Positions 8,110-16,341 of a stretch of 38,043 bases of DNA are shown here, in pieces. The position numbers and the translations under genes were made by a program. Each line of letters starts with the position of its first letter. The first letter of the stretch is position 1. This stretch comes from JBGQOG01 sp052113705 (GTDB taxonomy: Bacteria; Pseudomonadota; Alphaproteobacteria; Rhodobacterales; Rhodobacteraceae): NCBI RefSeq assembly GCF_052113705.1, contig NZ_JBGQOG010000030.1, positions 1 to 38,043 of the forward strand, written 5' to 3'. Below the pieces are notes generated by a model that ran no database searches, was not told the DNA's origin, and saw nothing but the letters and a program-made list of their open reading frames with translations.

Positions 8110-8805
8110 TCAGGCGATCGGATGCAGTTCCACCGCCAGCCAGACCGAATCGGTCTGCGCGTAGTAGCGGTGCCAGGGGTAGGTCCACTTGTTCGCGCCG
8201 GTAACCCGACAGAACGGGTCATGTGAATAGCCGATCGGCATCAGCACGTCTTCGTACAGAGTCGCCGCGTCGCGCTCGTGGAATTTCTGCATCCGCCCCA
8301 GACCGTGGATCTGAGTATGGGTTTCCAGGAACGGATGCTCGTTATGGATAAAGCAATCGGTATCACCCGGCGACCACCACAGGTTCAACTTCAGCTCAAA
8401 CTCTTGCGGTGCTTCGGGATTGCGGCGTTCATTGGTGAACACATAGGGGTCGGTGACCACCGTGCCGATGCTGTCCTGCGCCGAGATGAACAGCGGCGTG
8501 TCGCGCGGAAAGCTTTTGATCCGGTTGCCAAGCCAGTCCCAGCCCCGGAACATGCAACCGCCGAGGTTGGTCGGCTCGACCACCTTGATCAGTGCGGCGC
8601 GGTCGGCACGGGCAATTGTCCCCCCCTTGAGCCAGATCGATTTCCAGGCGGGCACGATGGTCGGATGGTCGGTGCCGGTGATCATAGGCTCGGGGCCGAG
8701 ATTGACCACGACGGCATCATCTACCGCCAGATCTTGCACGTTTTCGACCAGTTGCGCCCGAATGAAGGAATCGGCGAAGGCGAGATCGCGAGTTTTGTTT
8801 TGCAT
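8110..8805 (-). CDS. Unrecognised protein, possibly cupin-like
   Basis: 231 residues, no family recognised with confidence. It is soluble, with no signal peptide or membrane segment. It is rich in His and aromatic residues in the C-terminal half: FIHNEHPFLETHTQIHG, then HRYYAQTDSVWLAVELHP. Paired beta-strand-like stretches with spaced His and Glu resemble a metal-binding double-stranded beta-helix (cupin), but the classical cupin motifs are not clear. It is first in a minus-strand unit with the aspartase-like lyase, and a tandem TGACGC site lies 80 bases upstream, so it probably serves the same pathway as the XRE regulon genes. No Shine-Dalgarno is visible before ATG 8805. A sugar epimerase/isomerase role is a guess only. 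Confidence 0.65.
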   Translation of the reverse strand: MQNKTRDLAFADSFIRAQLVENVQDLAVDDAVVVNLGPEPMITGTDHPTIVPAWKSIWLKGGTIARADRAALIKVVEPTNLGGCMFRGWDWLGNRIKSFPRDTPLFISAQDSIGTVVTDPYVFTNERRNPEAPQEFELKLNLWWSPGDTDCFIHNEHPFLETHTQIHGLGRMQKFHERDAATLYEDVLMPIGYSHDPFCRVTGANKWTYPWHRYYAQTDSVWLAVELHPIA

Positions 8806-8884
8806 GGGAGGGGGGCCTGTTGTTGAACTGCCCCCAGATCACCACGGTTTCCCGACGCAAACCATTGCGCGAGGCGATCAATTC

Positions 8885-8902
8885 TGACGCAAACTGACGC
8901 AA
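8885..8902. promoter_or_regulatory. Tandem TGACGC site, predicted XRE-regulator operator (site 2)
   Basis: TGACGCAAAC at 8885-8894 is followed directly by TGACGCAAAA from 8895, then TTGC. It is the cleanest copy of the repeat, with a 10-base period. It lies in the 110-base gap between the stop of the XRE gene (8916) and the start of the unrecognised gene (8805), so it should control the 8805-6658 unit. Confidence 0.6.
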
Positions 8903-8915
8903 AATTGCCCGGATA

Positions 8916-9758
8916 TTAGACCGGCTTGATCATGTCCGGGCTATCCCCCAGATATTCGCGCACCTCACGCGGAATCGTGCTGTCGTTCATGTCGAGCGTC
9001 GCCGTGCTTTCCAGCTCGGCCCGTCGCAACAGCCCCGGACGCCGGTAATGCAGCGCTGCCCGGGTCGAAAAGGGCTGGCGGAACATCGTCGCGGCTACGC
9101 CACTGACCACACCGAACATGAAGCGCTTCGAATTGCGCTGTACCGAGGAAAAGATCCCGAAAGTCAGCTCGTTCCGCTGAACCGATTCAAAATCGATGCA
9201 GAACACGCGATCGGCGATCGGAAAGGTGAAACCGTGATACTTGAAAATATACTCGGTCTTGTTCGGGTTATCGTAGCTGGGAAAGCGTTCGATGTAATAG
9301 TGGTTCAGAAAATCGCCGTTCCGGAACACGCAAAACGCCGATCGCAGAATCCGCCGGGCGTAGATCGAGGAATATTGGTATCGATCATAACAGCCGACAA
9401 ACTCTTCCGAGTCCATCTTGTTGGCGACCGTCACCGTATCCAGAAACCGCGCCACCTGCGGCGCGCGGCGCAGATGGTCGAGCGCGTCGAAGTAATTGCC
9501 CTCGACCAATGCGCGGAAATGGTCATGTTCGGCAAAAAGCAGTTCGACCCCGACCCCGAAGTAATTCGCGATCACCCGGATATTGCCCGGCGAGGGCATG
9601 TGCCGCCCCGACAGATATTTGTTGAATTGCTGGCGGTTGATCCCCACCTTGCGGCATACCTGCGAGATCGACCCCTGGCGGTCGACCATGAGCCGCAGGT
9701 TGGCGGCAAAATTCATCTGGCGCGCCGTCAAGGCATCTTCGGGTTCATTCAGGGACAT
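8916..9758 (-). CDS. XRE-type helix-turn-helix transcriptional regulator
   Basis: 280 residues. Residues about 15-72 are an XRE/Cro-type helix-turn-helix (FAANLRLMVDRQGSISQVCRKVG, INRQQFNKYLSG, then PSPGNIRVIANYFGV). The remaining 200 or so residues form a C-terminal domain that is not a cupin or peptidase by eye (FVGCYDRYQYSSIYARRIL, YHGFTFPIADRVFCIDFE) and probably senses the ligand. ATG 9758 is chosen because AGG lies about 8 bases upstream; a GTG two codons earlier is the alternative. It is divergent from the ThDP operon at 9908. A tandem TGACGC-type repeat just upstream of its own start suggests autoregulation and control of neighbours. Activator or repressor unknown. Confidence 0.82.
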   Translation of the reverse strand: MSLNEPEDALTARQMNFAANLRLMVDRQGSISQVCRKVGINRQQFNKYLSGRHMPSPGNIRVIANYFGVGVELLFAEHDHFRALVEGNYFDALDHLRRAPQVARFLDTVTVANKMDSEEFVGCYDRYQYSSIYARRILRSAFCVFRNGDFLNHYYIERFPSYDNPNKTEYIFKYHGFTFPIADRVFCIDFESVQRNELTFGIFSSVQRNSKRFMFGVVSGVAATMFRQPFSTRAALHYRRPGLLRRAELESTATLDMNDSTIPREVREYLGDSPDMIKPV

Positions 9759-9779
9759 CGTCACACCTTCGCATGCAGT

Positions 9780-9795
9780 GCTTCACATTGCGTCA
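9780..9795. promoter_or_regulatory. Tandem TGACGC-type site in reverse orientation, predicted XRE-regulator operator (site 3)
   Basis: On the minus strand TGACGC (9795-9790) is followed at a 10-base period by TGAAGC (9785-9780), one mismatch from the other copies. It lies in the 149-base divergent region between the XRE gene start (9758, -) and the ThDP operon (9908, +), 22-37 bases upstream of the regulator's start, which fits autoregulation. Confidence 0.5.
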
Positions 9796-9907
9796 CAACT
9801 CTCATCTATGCGTAATTGTTTCGCTTCGGTCAAGACGGCATCATCACCCCATCAAAGCCTAATTGGCGCCGCCTAGATGGGGCGCCGGGAATCGAACGGG
9901 GATAGCA

Positions 9908-11710
9908 ATGAAACTCACTGGCGGACAGGTCGTGGCGCAGGCGCTCAAGGAATACGGCGTCGAATATGTGGCAGGGGTGCCGGGGCATGGCATCTGGTCG
10001 CTGTTCGATGCCTTCTTGCAAGAAGGCTCAGAAATTCCTTTCATCCAGGTGATGCACGAGCAGAGCGCCGTCCACATGGCCGACGGCTACTGGCGTGCCT
10101 CCGGCAAGCCGATGGCCTGCTCGACCTCGGTCGGACCGGGCGCCACCAATACGATCATCGGTCTGGCCACCGCCTATACCGACTCGACCGGCGTCTTCTA
10201 TGTCTCGGGCTCGCCCCAGACCTACATGCACGGCCATGGCACCATGCAGGAGATCGAGCGCCAGCAGGACAACGCCTTCCTGCGCATCACCGAACAGGTG
10301 ACCAAGCGCGCCTGGGCGGCGAATTCGGTTGCCGTTCTGCCGACGATCATGCACCGCGCATTCAATGAAATGCTGACCGGCCGGCCGGGCCCGGTACATG
10401 TCGAAGTGCCGATGGATGTGCAGGTCGAAGCCGCTGACGTCGTGATCCATCCGCTGGAAAAGCGCATGCCGACCGGCATCGCCTACCCGGATCCCGCCGC
10501 GATCGCCGCTGCCGCCAAGGTGCTGCTGACCGCCAAGCGTCCGGTCATCGTGGCCGGCGGCGGTGCGATCACCGCGAACGCCTCGGCCGAGCTGACCGCG
10601 CTGGCCGAAAAGCTGGGCGCTGCCGTCTCGATCACCTGGAACGGCAAGGGCGCCATCGCCGAGGACAATGACCTGTTCATCGGCGCCGTCGGCCAGACCG
10701 GCACCACCTGCGGCAATGAGATCACCGCCTCGGCCGATGTCGTCATCTCGGTCGGCTGCCGCTTCACCGACTGGTCGGCCTCGTCCTATGCCAAGGGCGT
10801 GTCGTTCAGCTTCCCGCCGGGCCGGCTGATCCACATCGACCTCGACCCGCGCGAGATTGGCAAGACCTACCCGACCGAAGTGGGCATCGTCGCCGACGCC
10901 AAGATCGCGTTGGGGCAGATTCTGGCCGCGATCAGCGACGAGGACGCCGCCGCGCTGCGCGTCGGCAATGCCGCCTTCCACGCCGATATCGCCAAGGCCA
11001 AGGCCGACTGGCGCGCCAAGGTCGAGCCGCGCGAGACCAGCACCGAGACGCCTTTCACCTCGCAGCGTCCGCTGGTCGCCCTGCGCAAGGTCCTGCCGCG
11101 TGACGGCATCGTCGTGGTCGGTTCGGGCAACACCCAAGGTGCCGTGAAGCAGAGCTTCCCGGTCTACGAACCCCGCACCCACCTGACCTCGGGCTCGTTC
11201 TCGCCGATGGGCTGGGCGGTTCCGGCGGCGATGGGCGCCAAGCTCGCCTGCCCCGAGAAGAAGGTCGTGGCCATCGTCGGCGACGGCGACTTCATGATGA
11301 GCCTGCCGGAAATGGGCACCGCCGTGATGAACGGCATCAACGTGGTCTTCCTGGTCCTGAACAACCAGGGCTACATGTCGATCCGCGGTGGTCAGCGCAA
11401 GTTCACCGGGCGTCACATCGCCTCGGAATTCAACCACCACGCCGGCAACGGCGAGCCCTACTCGGCCGACATCGCCGCCACCGCGCGCGCCTTTGGCCTG
11501 CAGGCCTGGAAGGTTGAAAAGAACGAGGATCTGGAAGCGAGCCTCAAAGCCGCGCTCAACACCGATGGCCCGACCCTGGTCGAAGTGATCGTGTCGCGCG
11601 ATGCGGCAGGCCCCTTTGCCACCGGCTGGTGGGATTTCCCGTCGCCCGCCTATTACGAAAAGGAACAGGCGGCCTATGCCGAGATGCGTGCGAAAGAACA
11701 GCACCTCTGA
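9908..11710 (+). CDS. Thiamine-diphosphate-dependent enzyme of the acetolactate synthase superfamily
   Basis: 600 residues in the three-domain acetohydroxyacid synthase/pyruvate oxidase layout. The activating Glu is E51 (MHEQSAVHMADGY). The ThDP-Mg motif starts GDGDFMM at 458-464 and ends with the Asn pair at 485-486, the expected spacing of about 28. The N-terminal part has SVGPGATNTIIGLATA; MHGHGTMQEIERQQ near 112 is distinctive. It is not a housekeeping IlvB, since no small regulatory subunit follows. Family members break or make C-C bonds next to a carbonyl. It is first gene of an operon with a HisD-like dehydrogenase and a sugar importer, under the XRE regulator. ATG 9908 has a GGGGA ahead; the frame open from 9863 runs through leader DNA. 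Substrate unknown. Confidence 0.83.
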   Translation: MKLTGGQVVAQALKEYGVEYVAGVPGHGIWSLFDAFLQEGSEIPFIQVMHEQSAVHMADGYWRASGKPMACSTSVGPGATNTIIGLATAYTDSTGVFYVSGSPQTYMHGHGTMQEIERQQDNAFLRITEQVTKRAWAANSVAVLPTIMHRAFNEMLTGRPGPVHVEVPMDVQVEAADVVIHPLEKRMPTGIAYPDPAAIAAAAKVLLTAKRPVIVAGGGAITANASAELTALAEKLGAAVSITWNGKGAIAEDNDLFIGAVGQTGTTCGNEITASADVVISVGCRFTDWSASSYAKGVSFSFPPGRLIHIDLDPREIGKTYPTEVGIVADAKIALGQILAAISDEDAAALRVGNAAFHADIAKAKADWRAKVEPRETSTETPFTSQRPLVALRKVLPRDGIVVVGSGNTQGAVKQSFPVYEPRTHLTSGSFSPMGWAVPAAMGAKLACPEKKVVAIVGDGDFMMSLPEMGTAVMNGINVVFLVLNNQGYMSIRGGQRKFTGRHIASEFNHHAGNGEPYSADIAATARAFGLQAWKVEKNEDLEASLKAALNTDGPTLVEVIVSRDAAGPFATGWWDFPSPAYYEKEQAAYAEMRAKEQHL

Positions 11711-11757
11711 CCACCGACCCGGATCATCGTCCCTGACCGGGCAGCGATGACCGGCGC

Positions 11758-11800
11758 GGGGGCGCTCTCAGGGAACCCATCGGATCCAGGCGGCGCCCCC
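11758..11800 (+). other. Hairpin in the ThDP gene / HisD-like gene gap
   Basis: GGGGGCGC at 11758-11765 pairs with GCGCCCCC at 11793-11800, with a 27-base loop, followed by AACCCCTCTTTTCC. The CTCTTTT tail gives some terminator character, so partial termination inside the operon is possible. The next gene is 157 bases after the previous stop, an unusually long gap for this operon. Confidence 0.45.
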
Positions 11801-11867
11801 AACCCCTCTTTTCCGTTTTCCACTGTGGCGGTGCGCAAGCCGAACCGCCCAACAGGACAGATTTGCC

Positions 11868-13178
11868 ATGATCCGGCATGTAAAGACCGCACGGCTGCAC
11901 CAGGGCAGCCAGACCGCCCCCGAGGTAACCACCGCCGTCGAGGCCCTGCTGGCGCAGGTCGCCGAGGGCGGCGACCGCGCGATCCGCGACCTCAGCATCC
12001 GTTTCGACGGGCTGGATCGCGACAGCTATCGCCTGACCGATGCCGAAATTCGCAACTGCGTCGACGGGCTGACCCGGCAAGATCGCATCGATCTTGATTT
12101 CGCTCAGGATCAGGTTCGCAACTTCGCCCAGGCGCAACGCGACACGATGCTCGACCTTGAGGTCGAGACGCTGCCCGGCGTGGTTCTGGGCCATCGGAAT
12201 GTGCCGATCGCCAATGTCGGCTGCTATGTCCCCGGTGGCAAATACCCGTTGCTGGCCTCGGCGCATATGACCGTGCTGACCGCCAAGGTGGCGGGCTGCA
12301 AGCGGGTGATCACCTGCGCCCCGCCGTTCAAGGGGCAGATCGCTGAAAAGATCGTCGCGGCACAGCATCTAGCGGGTGCTGACGAGATTTACGTGCTGGG
12401 CGGCGTTCAGGCGATTGCCGCGATGGGCAACGGCACCGAGACGATTGATCCGGTCGACATGCTGGCCGGTCCCGGCAATGCCTATGTCGCCGAAGCCAAG
12501 CGGCTGCTGTTTGGCAAGGTCGGCATCGATCTGTTCGCCGGCCCGACCGAGACCCTGGTGATCGCCGATGAGACCGTCGACGGCGAGATCTGCGCCACCG
12601 ATCTTCTGGGGCAGGCCGAACATGGCACCAATTCGCCCGCGGTGATGATCACCAATTCCGAAAAACTGGCCAAAGATACCCTGTCCGAGATCGACCGCCT
12701 GCTGGACATCCTGCCCACCGCCGCAATCGCGCGGCAGGCATGGGAGGATTTCGGCGAAATCATTCTGTGCGACACCCGCGAGGAAATGGTCGCCGAAGCC
12801 GACCGCATCGCCTCGGAACATGTGCAGGTGATGACCGCGGATCCGGATTATTTCCTGAACAACATGACCAACTATGGCGCGTTGTTCCTGGGCGCGCGCA
12901 CCAATGTCGCCTTTGGCGACAAGGTGATCGGCACCAACCACACGCTGCCCACCTTGAAGGCGGCGCGCTATACTGGCGGCCTCTGGGTCGGCAAGTTTCT
13001 CAAGACCTGCACCTACCAGCGGATCCTCACCGATGAGGCCTCGGCCCTGATCGGCGCCTATGGGTCGCGCCTGTGCCACATGGAAGGCTTCGTCGGCCAC
13101 GCCGAACAGGCCAATATTCGCGTCCGGCGCTTCGGGGGGCGCAATGTTCCCTATGGCGCCGCTGCCGCGCCGCAATAA
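11868..13178 (+). CDS. Histidinol dehydrogenase-like NAD-dependent alcohol dehydrogenase (HisD paralogue, HpsN-like)
   Basis: 436 residues, the length of HisD. The Zn-ligand and catalytic positions of the family are kept: Q249 and H252 in LGQAEH, E317-H318 in SEHVQVM, D351 and H358 in FGDKVIGTNHTLP, and H411 in GFVGHAEQA. HisD oxidises histidinol in two NAD-dependent steps; paralogues such as sulfopropanediol dehydrogenase HpsN oxidise other primary alcohols to acids the same way. Its position between a ThDP enzyme and a sugar importer, away from any his genes, argues for a catabolic alcohol-to-acid oxidation. Ribosome site AGGA lies about 10 bases ahead of ATG 11868. Whether the substrate is a sulfonate or a sugar alcohol cannot be told. 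Confidence 0.82.
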   Translation: MIRHVKTARLHQGSQTAPEVTTAVEALLAQVAEGGDRAIRDLSIRFDGLDRDSYRLTDAEIRNCVDGLTRQDRIDLDFAQDQVRNFAQAQRDTMLDLEVETLPGVVLGHRNVPIANVGCYVPGGKYPLLASAHMTVLTAKVAGCKRVITCAPPFKGQIAEKIVAAQHLAGADEIYVLGGVQAIAAMGNGTETIDPVDMLAGPGNAYVAEAKRLLFGKVGIDLFAGPTETLVIADETVDGEICATDLLGQAEHGTNSPAVMITNSEKLAKDTLSEIDRLLDILPTAAIARQAWEDFGEIILCDTREEMVAEADRIASEHVQVMTADPDYFLNNMTNYGALFLGARTNVAFGDKVIGTNHTLPTLKAARYTGGLWVGKFLKTCTYQRILTDEASALIGAYGSRLCHMEGFVGHAEQANIRVRRFGGRNVPYGAAAAPQ

Positions 13179-13185
13179 GCCACTC

Positions 13186-13207
13186 CGCCCCCGCCCGGGC
13201 GGGGGCG
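13186..13207. other. Perfect GC palindrome before the solute-binding-protein gene
   Basis: CGCCCCCGCCC at 13186-13196 is followed immediately by its reverse complement to 13207. No T-tract. It lies between the HisD-like gene and the binding-protein gene and, with the hairpin at 14494-14539, brackets the latter; such hairpins often protect binding-protein mRNA. Confidence 0.6.
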
Positions 13208-13236
13208 CCACTTGATCCGCAACAGGGAGATAAAAA

Positions 13237-14487
13237 ATGAAACTCAAGACATTGCTTGCCGCGACGGTTGCCTTGATGCCGCTGGCGGCTGCCGCGCAGG
13301 ACAAGGGCACGATCGAGGGCATCCACCATTGGGTGTCCGAGAGCGAGGTCAAGGCGCTGAACGTCATCCTCGATGGGTTGAAGACCCGCGGCTATGCCTG
13401 GCAAGACAGCGCGGTGGGTGGCATGTCCGGCGCCAATGCGCAGCAGGCGCTGCGGACCCGGCTCGCAGCGGGCAATCCGCCGGGCGCGATGCAGTTCCTG
13501 GGCTGGGAAGGCATCGACTGGGCGAATGAAGGCGTACTGCGCAATCTGAACGATCTGGCCGCCGCCGGCGGCTGGGAAGCGGCGATCGCGCCGCAGGTGC
13601 TCCCCTTCATCAAGAATGGCGACGATTTCATCGCCGCCCCGATCAACATGCACCGTCAGAACTGGGTTTGGGCAAACAAGGCGGTCTTCGACAAGGCCGG
13701 GATCGACCAGCCGACCTCCTGGGACGAGCTGATCGCCGATGGCGACAAGCTGCGCGCCGCTGGCGTGATCCCGCTGGCGATGGGGGATGAGCCCTGGCAG
13801 ATCCAGCTGATCTTCGACTCGCTCGTCGTCGACCTCTACGGCCCCGATTTCTACCGCAAGGCGCTGATCGAACTGGACGATGCCGCGCTGTCCGGCCCCG
13901 AAATGAAGGGCGTCTTCGACAAGCTGCGTCAGGTCCGCGGTCTGGTCGATGACGGCTTCAACGGCCGCGACTGGGCCGTCGCAACCGGTATGGTGATCAA
14001 TGGCGAAGCCGCGATGCAGGTGATGGGCGACTGGGCCAAGGGCGAGTTCCAAGCCAAGGGCATGACCCCCGGCACCGACTTCCTCTGCTTTGCTACCCCC
14101 TCCGCCGAAACCTCGTTCCTCTTCGTGATCGACACCTTCGGGATGTTCGCGGTCAAGGATCAGTCGGTGACAGATGCACAGACGGCGCTTGCCGAAACGA
14201 TCATGGACCCGCAGATCCAGCGCGATTTCAACCTGATCAAAGGTTCGATCCCGGCGCGGATCGATGTGCCGGTGAACGATTTCGACGCCTGCGCCCAGAA
14301 AGGCTATGACGAACGTGCCGCCGCGATCACCAGCGGTGCCATGCTCGGTGCGCTGACCCATGGCTTTGCCAGCCAACCGCAATTCGCTTCGGTTTTCGGC
14401 GATGTCGCGGCGCAGTTCTTCGTGACCGACATGTCCTCGGAGGACGCGGTGCAGATGCTGGTCGACGGCATCAACAACGCCCGCTGA
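13237..14487 (+). CDS. ABC transporter substrate-binding protein, sugar (CUT1, glucose/mannose type)
   Basis: 416 residues. A Sec signal peptide covers residues 1-20 (KLK, hydrophobic core, AAA-Q cleavage), so the protein is periplasmic. The mature part is a family-1 extracellular solute-binding protein; GIHHWVSESEVKAL, ANAQQALRTRLAAG, MHRQNWVWANKAVFDKAG and GDWAKGEF match the glucose/mannose-type binding proteins of GtsA/GlcM style. It should deliver its ligand to the permeases encoded next. GGGAG lies 11 bases ahead of ATG 13237. Strong hairpins on both sides of the gene suggest higher mRNA levels than its neighbours. The ligand could be a modified or keto sugar given the oxidative enzymes of the operon. 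Confidence 0.88.
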   Translation: MKLKTLLAATVALMPLAAAAQDKGTIEGIHHWVSESEVKALNVILDGLKTRGYAWQDSAVGGMSGANAQQALRTRLAAGNPPGAMQFLGWEGIDWANEGVLRNLNDLAAAGGWEAAIAPQVLPFIKNGDDFIAAPINMHRQNWVWANKAVFDKAGIDQPTSWDELIADGDKLRAAGVIPLAMGDEPWQIQLIFDSLVVDLYGPDFYRKALIELDDAALSGPEMKGVFDKLRQVRGLVDDGFNGRDWAVATGMVINGEAAMQVMGDWAKGEFQAKGMTPGTDFLCFATPSAETSFLFVIDTFGMFAVKDQSVTDAQTALAETIMDPQIQRDFNLIKGSIPARIDVPVNDFDACAQKGYDERAAAITSGAMLGALTHGFASQPQFASVFGDVAAQFFVTDMSSEDAVQMLVDGINNAR

Positions 14488-14493
14488 CCTCCC

Positions 14494-14539
14494 GGCGGTG
14501 CCGCCGGGGCTCCTCTTCCCCGGCCCCGGCGGCACCGCC
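14494..14539 (+). other. Perfect 16-bp hairpin after the solute-binding-protein gene
   Basis: The arm at 14494-14509 (GGCGGTGCCGCCGGGG) is exactly complementary to 14524-14539, with a 14-base loop. It follows the binding-protein stop by 6 bases and has no T-tract. It probably stabilises the upstream message and lowers readthrough into the permease genes. Confidence 0.65.
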
Positions 14540-14571
14540 CTCGACCCAGATGCGTGCGCAAGGAAAACGCC

Positions 14572-15468
14572 ATGTCACGACCCAAACCCCTTTCTGACCG
14601 GCTGGCGCAGTGGCTGCCTAGACTCGTTCTTACCCCCAGCCTGCTAGTCATCCTTGTCGGCGTGTATCTGTTCATCGCCTGGACTGGCTGGATCTCGATG
14701 TCGTCGTCAAAGATGGTCCCGGCATATGATTTCGTCGGGCTCGAGCAATATGCCCGGCTCTGGGCAACGCCGCGCTGGCATACGGCAGTGGCCAACCTCT
14801 TCATCTTCTCGGCGCTATTTTTGGCCGTGGCGGTGGTGATCGGCCTGTTCATGGCGATCCTGCTGGACCAGAACATTCGGGCCGAGGGAGCGCTGCGCGC
14901 GATCTATCTCTATCCGATGGCGCTGTCCTTCATCGTCACCGGCACCGCCTGGAAATGGATCCTCAGCCCGGCGCTCGGGATCCAGAAGGTGGTGAACGAC
15001 CTCGGCTGGGCCAGTTTCGTCTTCGACTGGATCACCAAACCCGATTTCGCGATCTACACGATCGTCATCGCCGCGGTCTGGCAATCCTCGGGCTTTGCCA
15101 TGGCGATCTTCCTCGCGGGTCTGCGCGGCATCGACAATTCGATCATCAAGGCCGCGCAGATTGAGGGCGCGACCCTGCCGCGGATCTACATGCAGATCAT
15201 CGTGCCGATGCTGCGTCCCGCCTTTATGTCGGTGATCGTGTTGCTGAGCTATATCGCGATCAAGAACTTCGATCTGGTGCTGGCGATGACCAATGGCGGG
15301 CCGGGCAATGCGACCGAAGTTCCCTCGACCTTCATGTTCCAGGCGACGTTCCGCCGCAACCAGATGGGCGTCGGCGCAGCCAGCGCGATGATGATGCTGA
15401 TGACGGTTGCCGCGATCATCATCCCCTATCTCTACTCCGAGCTAAAGGAGAGCCGTCATGGCCATTGA
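14572..15468 (+). CDS. ABC transporter permease, sugar (CUT1, GtsB/MalF-like)
   Basis: 298 residues with about six membrane helices, of the MalF-type binding-protein-dependent permease family. The EAA loop that docks the ATPase is visible as KAAQIEGATLPRIYMQIIVP (about residues 193-212). The start at ATG 14572 has AAGGA 8-12 bases ahead; an upstream GTG at 14554 is less likely. It overlaps the next permease by 11 bases, so translation is coupled. It forms the inner-membrane channel with the product of the next gene. The last residues (ESRHGH) encode the following gene's ribosome site and start. Confidence 0.9.
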   Translation: MSRPKPLSDRLAQWLPRLVLTPSLLVILVGVYLFIAWTGWISMSSSKMVPAYDFVGLEQYARLWATPRWHTAVANLFIFSALFLAVAVVIGLFMAILLDQNIRAEGALRAIYLYPMALSFIVTGTAWKWILSPALGIQKVVNDLGWASFVFDWITKPDFAIYTIVIAAVWQSSGFAMAIFLAGLRGIDNSIIKAAQIEGATLPRIYMQIIVPMLRPAFMSVIVLLSYIAIKNFDLVLAMTNGGPGNATEVPSTFMFQATFRRNQMGVGAASAMMMLMTVAAIIIPYLYSELKESRHGH

Positions 15469-16336
15469 ACACGGCTCTGCCACCCGCGCGCGGCGTATCG
15501 GCCGCACCGTGATTTATGCCTGCCTAGTGTTCATTGCGGCGCTTTATCTGATGCCGCTCTGGGTGATGATCACCACCTCGGTGAAATCGCTCGACGAGAT
15601 CTACGGCGGCTCGTTCATCGGTCTGCCGAAGGTCATCACCTTCGAGGCCTGGGCGAAAGCCTGGGGGCAGGCCTGCATCGGCACTGCCTGCACCGGGCTG
15701 AAGCCCTATTTCATCAACTCGATCCTGATGGTGATCCCGGCGGTTCTGCTGTCGAGCGGGATCGGGGCGGTCAATGGCTACGTGCTGTCGAAATGGCGCT
15801 TTCCCGGGTCGAACTTTATCTTCGGGCTGATACTTTTTGGCTGCTTCCTGCCATTTCAGGCGGTGATACTGCCGATGGCGCAGGTGCTGGGTCGGCTGGG
15901 CCTCTCGGGAACGATCCCGGGGCTGGTATTGGTGCATACGGTTTATGGCATCTGCTTCACCACGCTGTTCTTCCGCAACTACTTCATCACCATCCCGGAC
16001 GAGCTGACCAAGGCCGCCCAGATCGATGGCGCCGGGTTCTTCCGGATCTTCTTTTCGATCATGCTGCCCGCGGCGCTGCCGATCATCGTCGTGTCCTGCA
16101 TCTGGCAGTTCACCCAGATCTGGAACGACTTCCTGTTCGGGGTTTCGTTCACCGCCGGGGACAGTTCGCCGATCACCGTGGCCCTGAACAACATCGTCAA
16201 CGTCACCATGGGGCGCAAGCAATATAACGTGGACATGGCCGCCGCCATGATCGCCGCCCTGCCCACCCTTATCGTCTATGTCGTCGCGGGCCGCTATTTT
16301 GTGCGCGGTCTGACGGCCGGCGCTGTGAAAGGCTGA
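15458..16336 (+). CDS. ABC transporter permease, sugar (CUT1, GtsC/MalG-like)
   Basis: 292 residues, about six membrane helices, MalG-type. The EAA loop reads ELTKAAQIDGAGFFRIFFSI, near residues 184-203. ATG 15458 lies inside the preceding gene, with AAGGAG at 15445-15450. It pairs with the preceding permease. The family's typical C-terminal end (GRYFVRGLTAGAVKG) is intact. The ATPase gene begins six bases after the stop, so the four importer genes form one transcription unit. Confidence 0.9.
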   Translation: MAIEHGSATRARRIGRTVIYACLVFIAALYLMPLWVMITTSVKSLDEIYGGSFIGLPKVITFEAWAKAWGQACIGTACTGLKPYFINSILMVIPAVLLSSGIGAVNGYVLSKWRFPGSNFIFGLILFGCFLPFQAVILPMAQVLGRLGLSGTIPGLVLVHTVYGICFTTLFFRNYFITIPDELTKAAQIDGAGFFRIFFSIMLPAALPIIVVSCIWQFTQIWNDFLFGVSFTAGDSSPITVALNNIVNVTMGRKQYNVDMAAAMIAALPTLIVYVVAGRYFVRGLTAGAVKG

Positions 16337-16341
16337 CCGCC

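Noticed and set aside
10028..11704. Very long minus-strand open frame opposite the ThDP gene
   Set aside because: It is the antisense shadow of a high-GC gene; its composition (His, Arg, Gly, Asp-rich) is typical of such shadows, and the plus frame has a full conserved enzyme.
9908..11710. Acetolactate synthase large subunit (ilvB) or a second iolD
   Set aside because: No ilvN follows, and it lacks the IolD hallmark blocks seen clearly in the 20886 gene.
11868..13178. Biosynthetic histidinol dehydrogenase (hisD)
   Set aside because: No his genes nearby, and it sits inside a transport/catabolic operon; treated as a HisD paralogue of unknown substrate.
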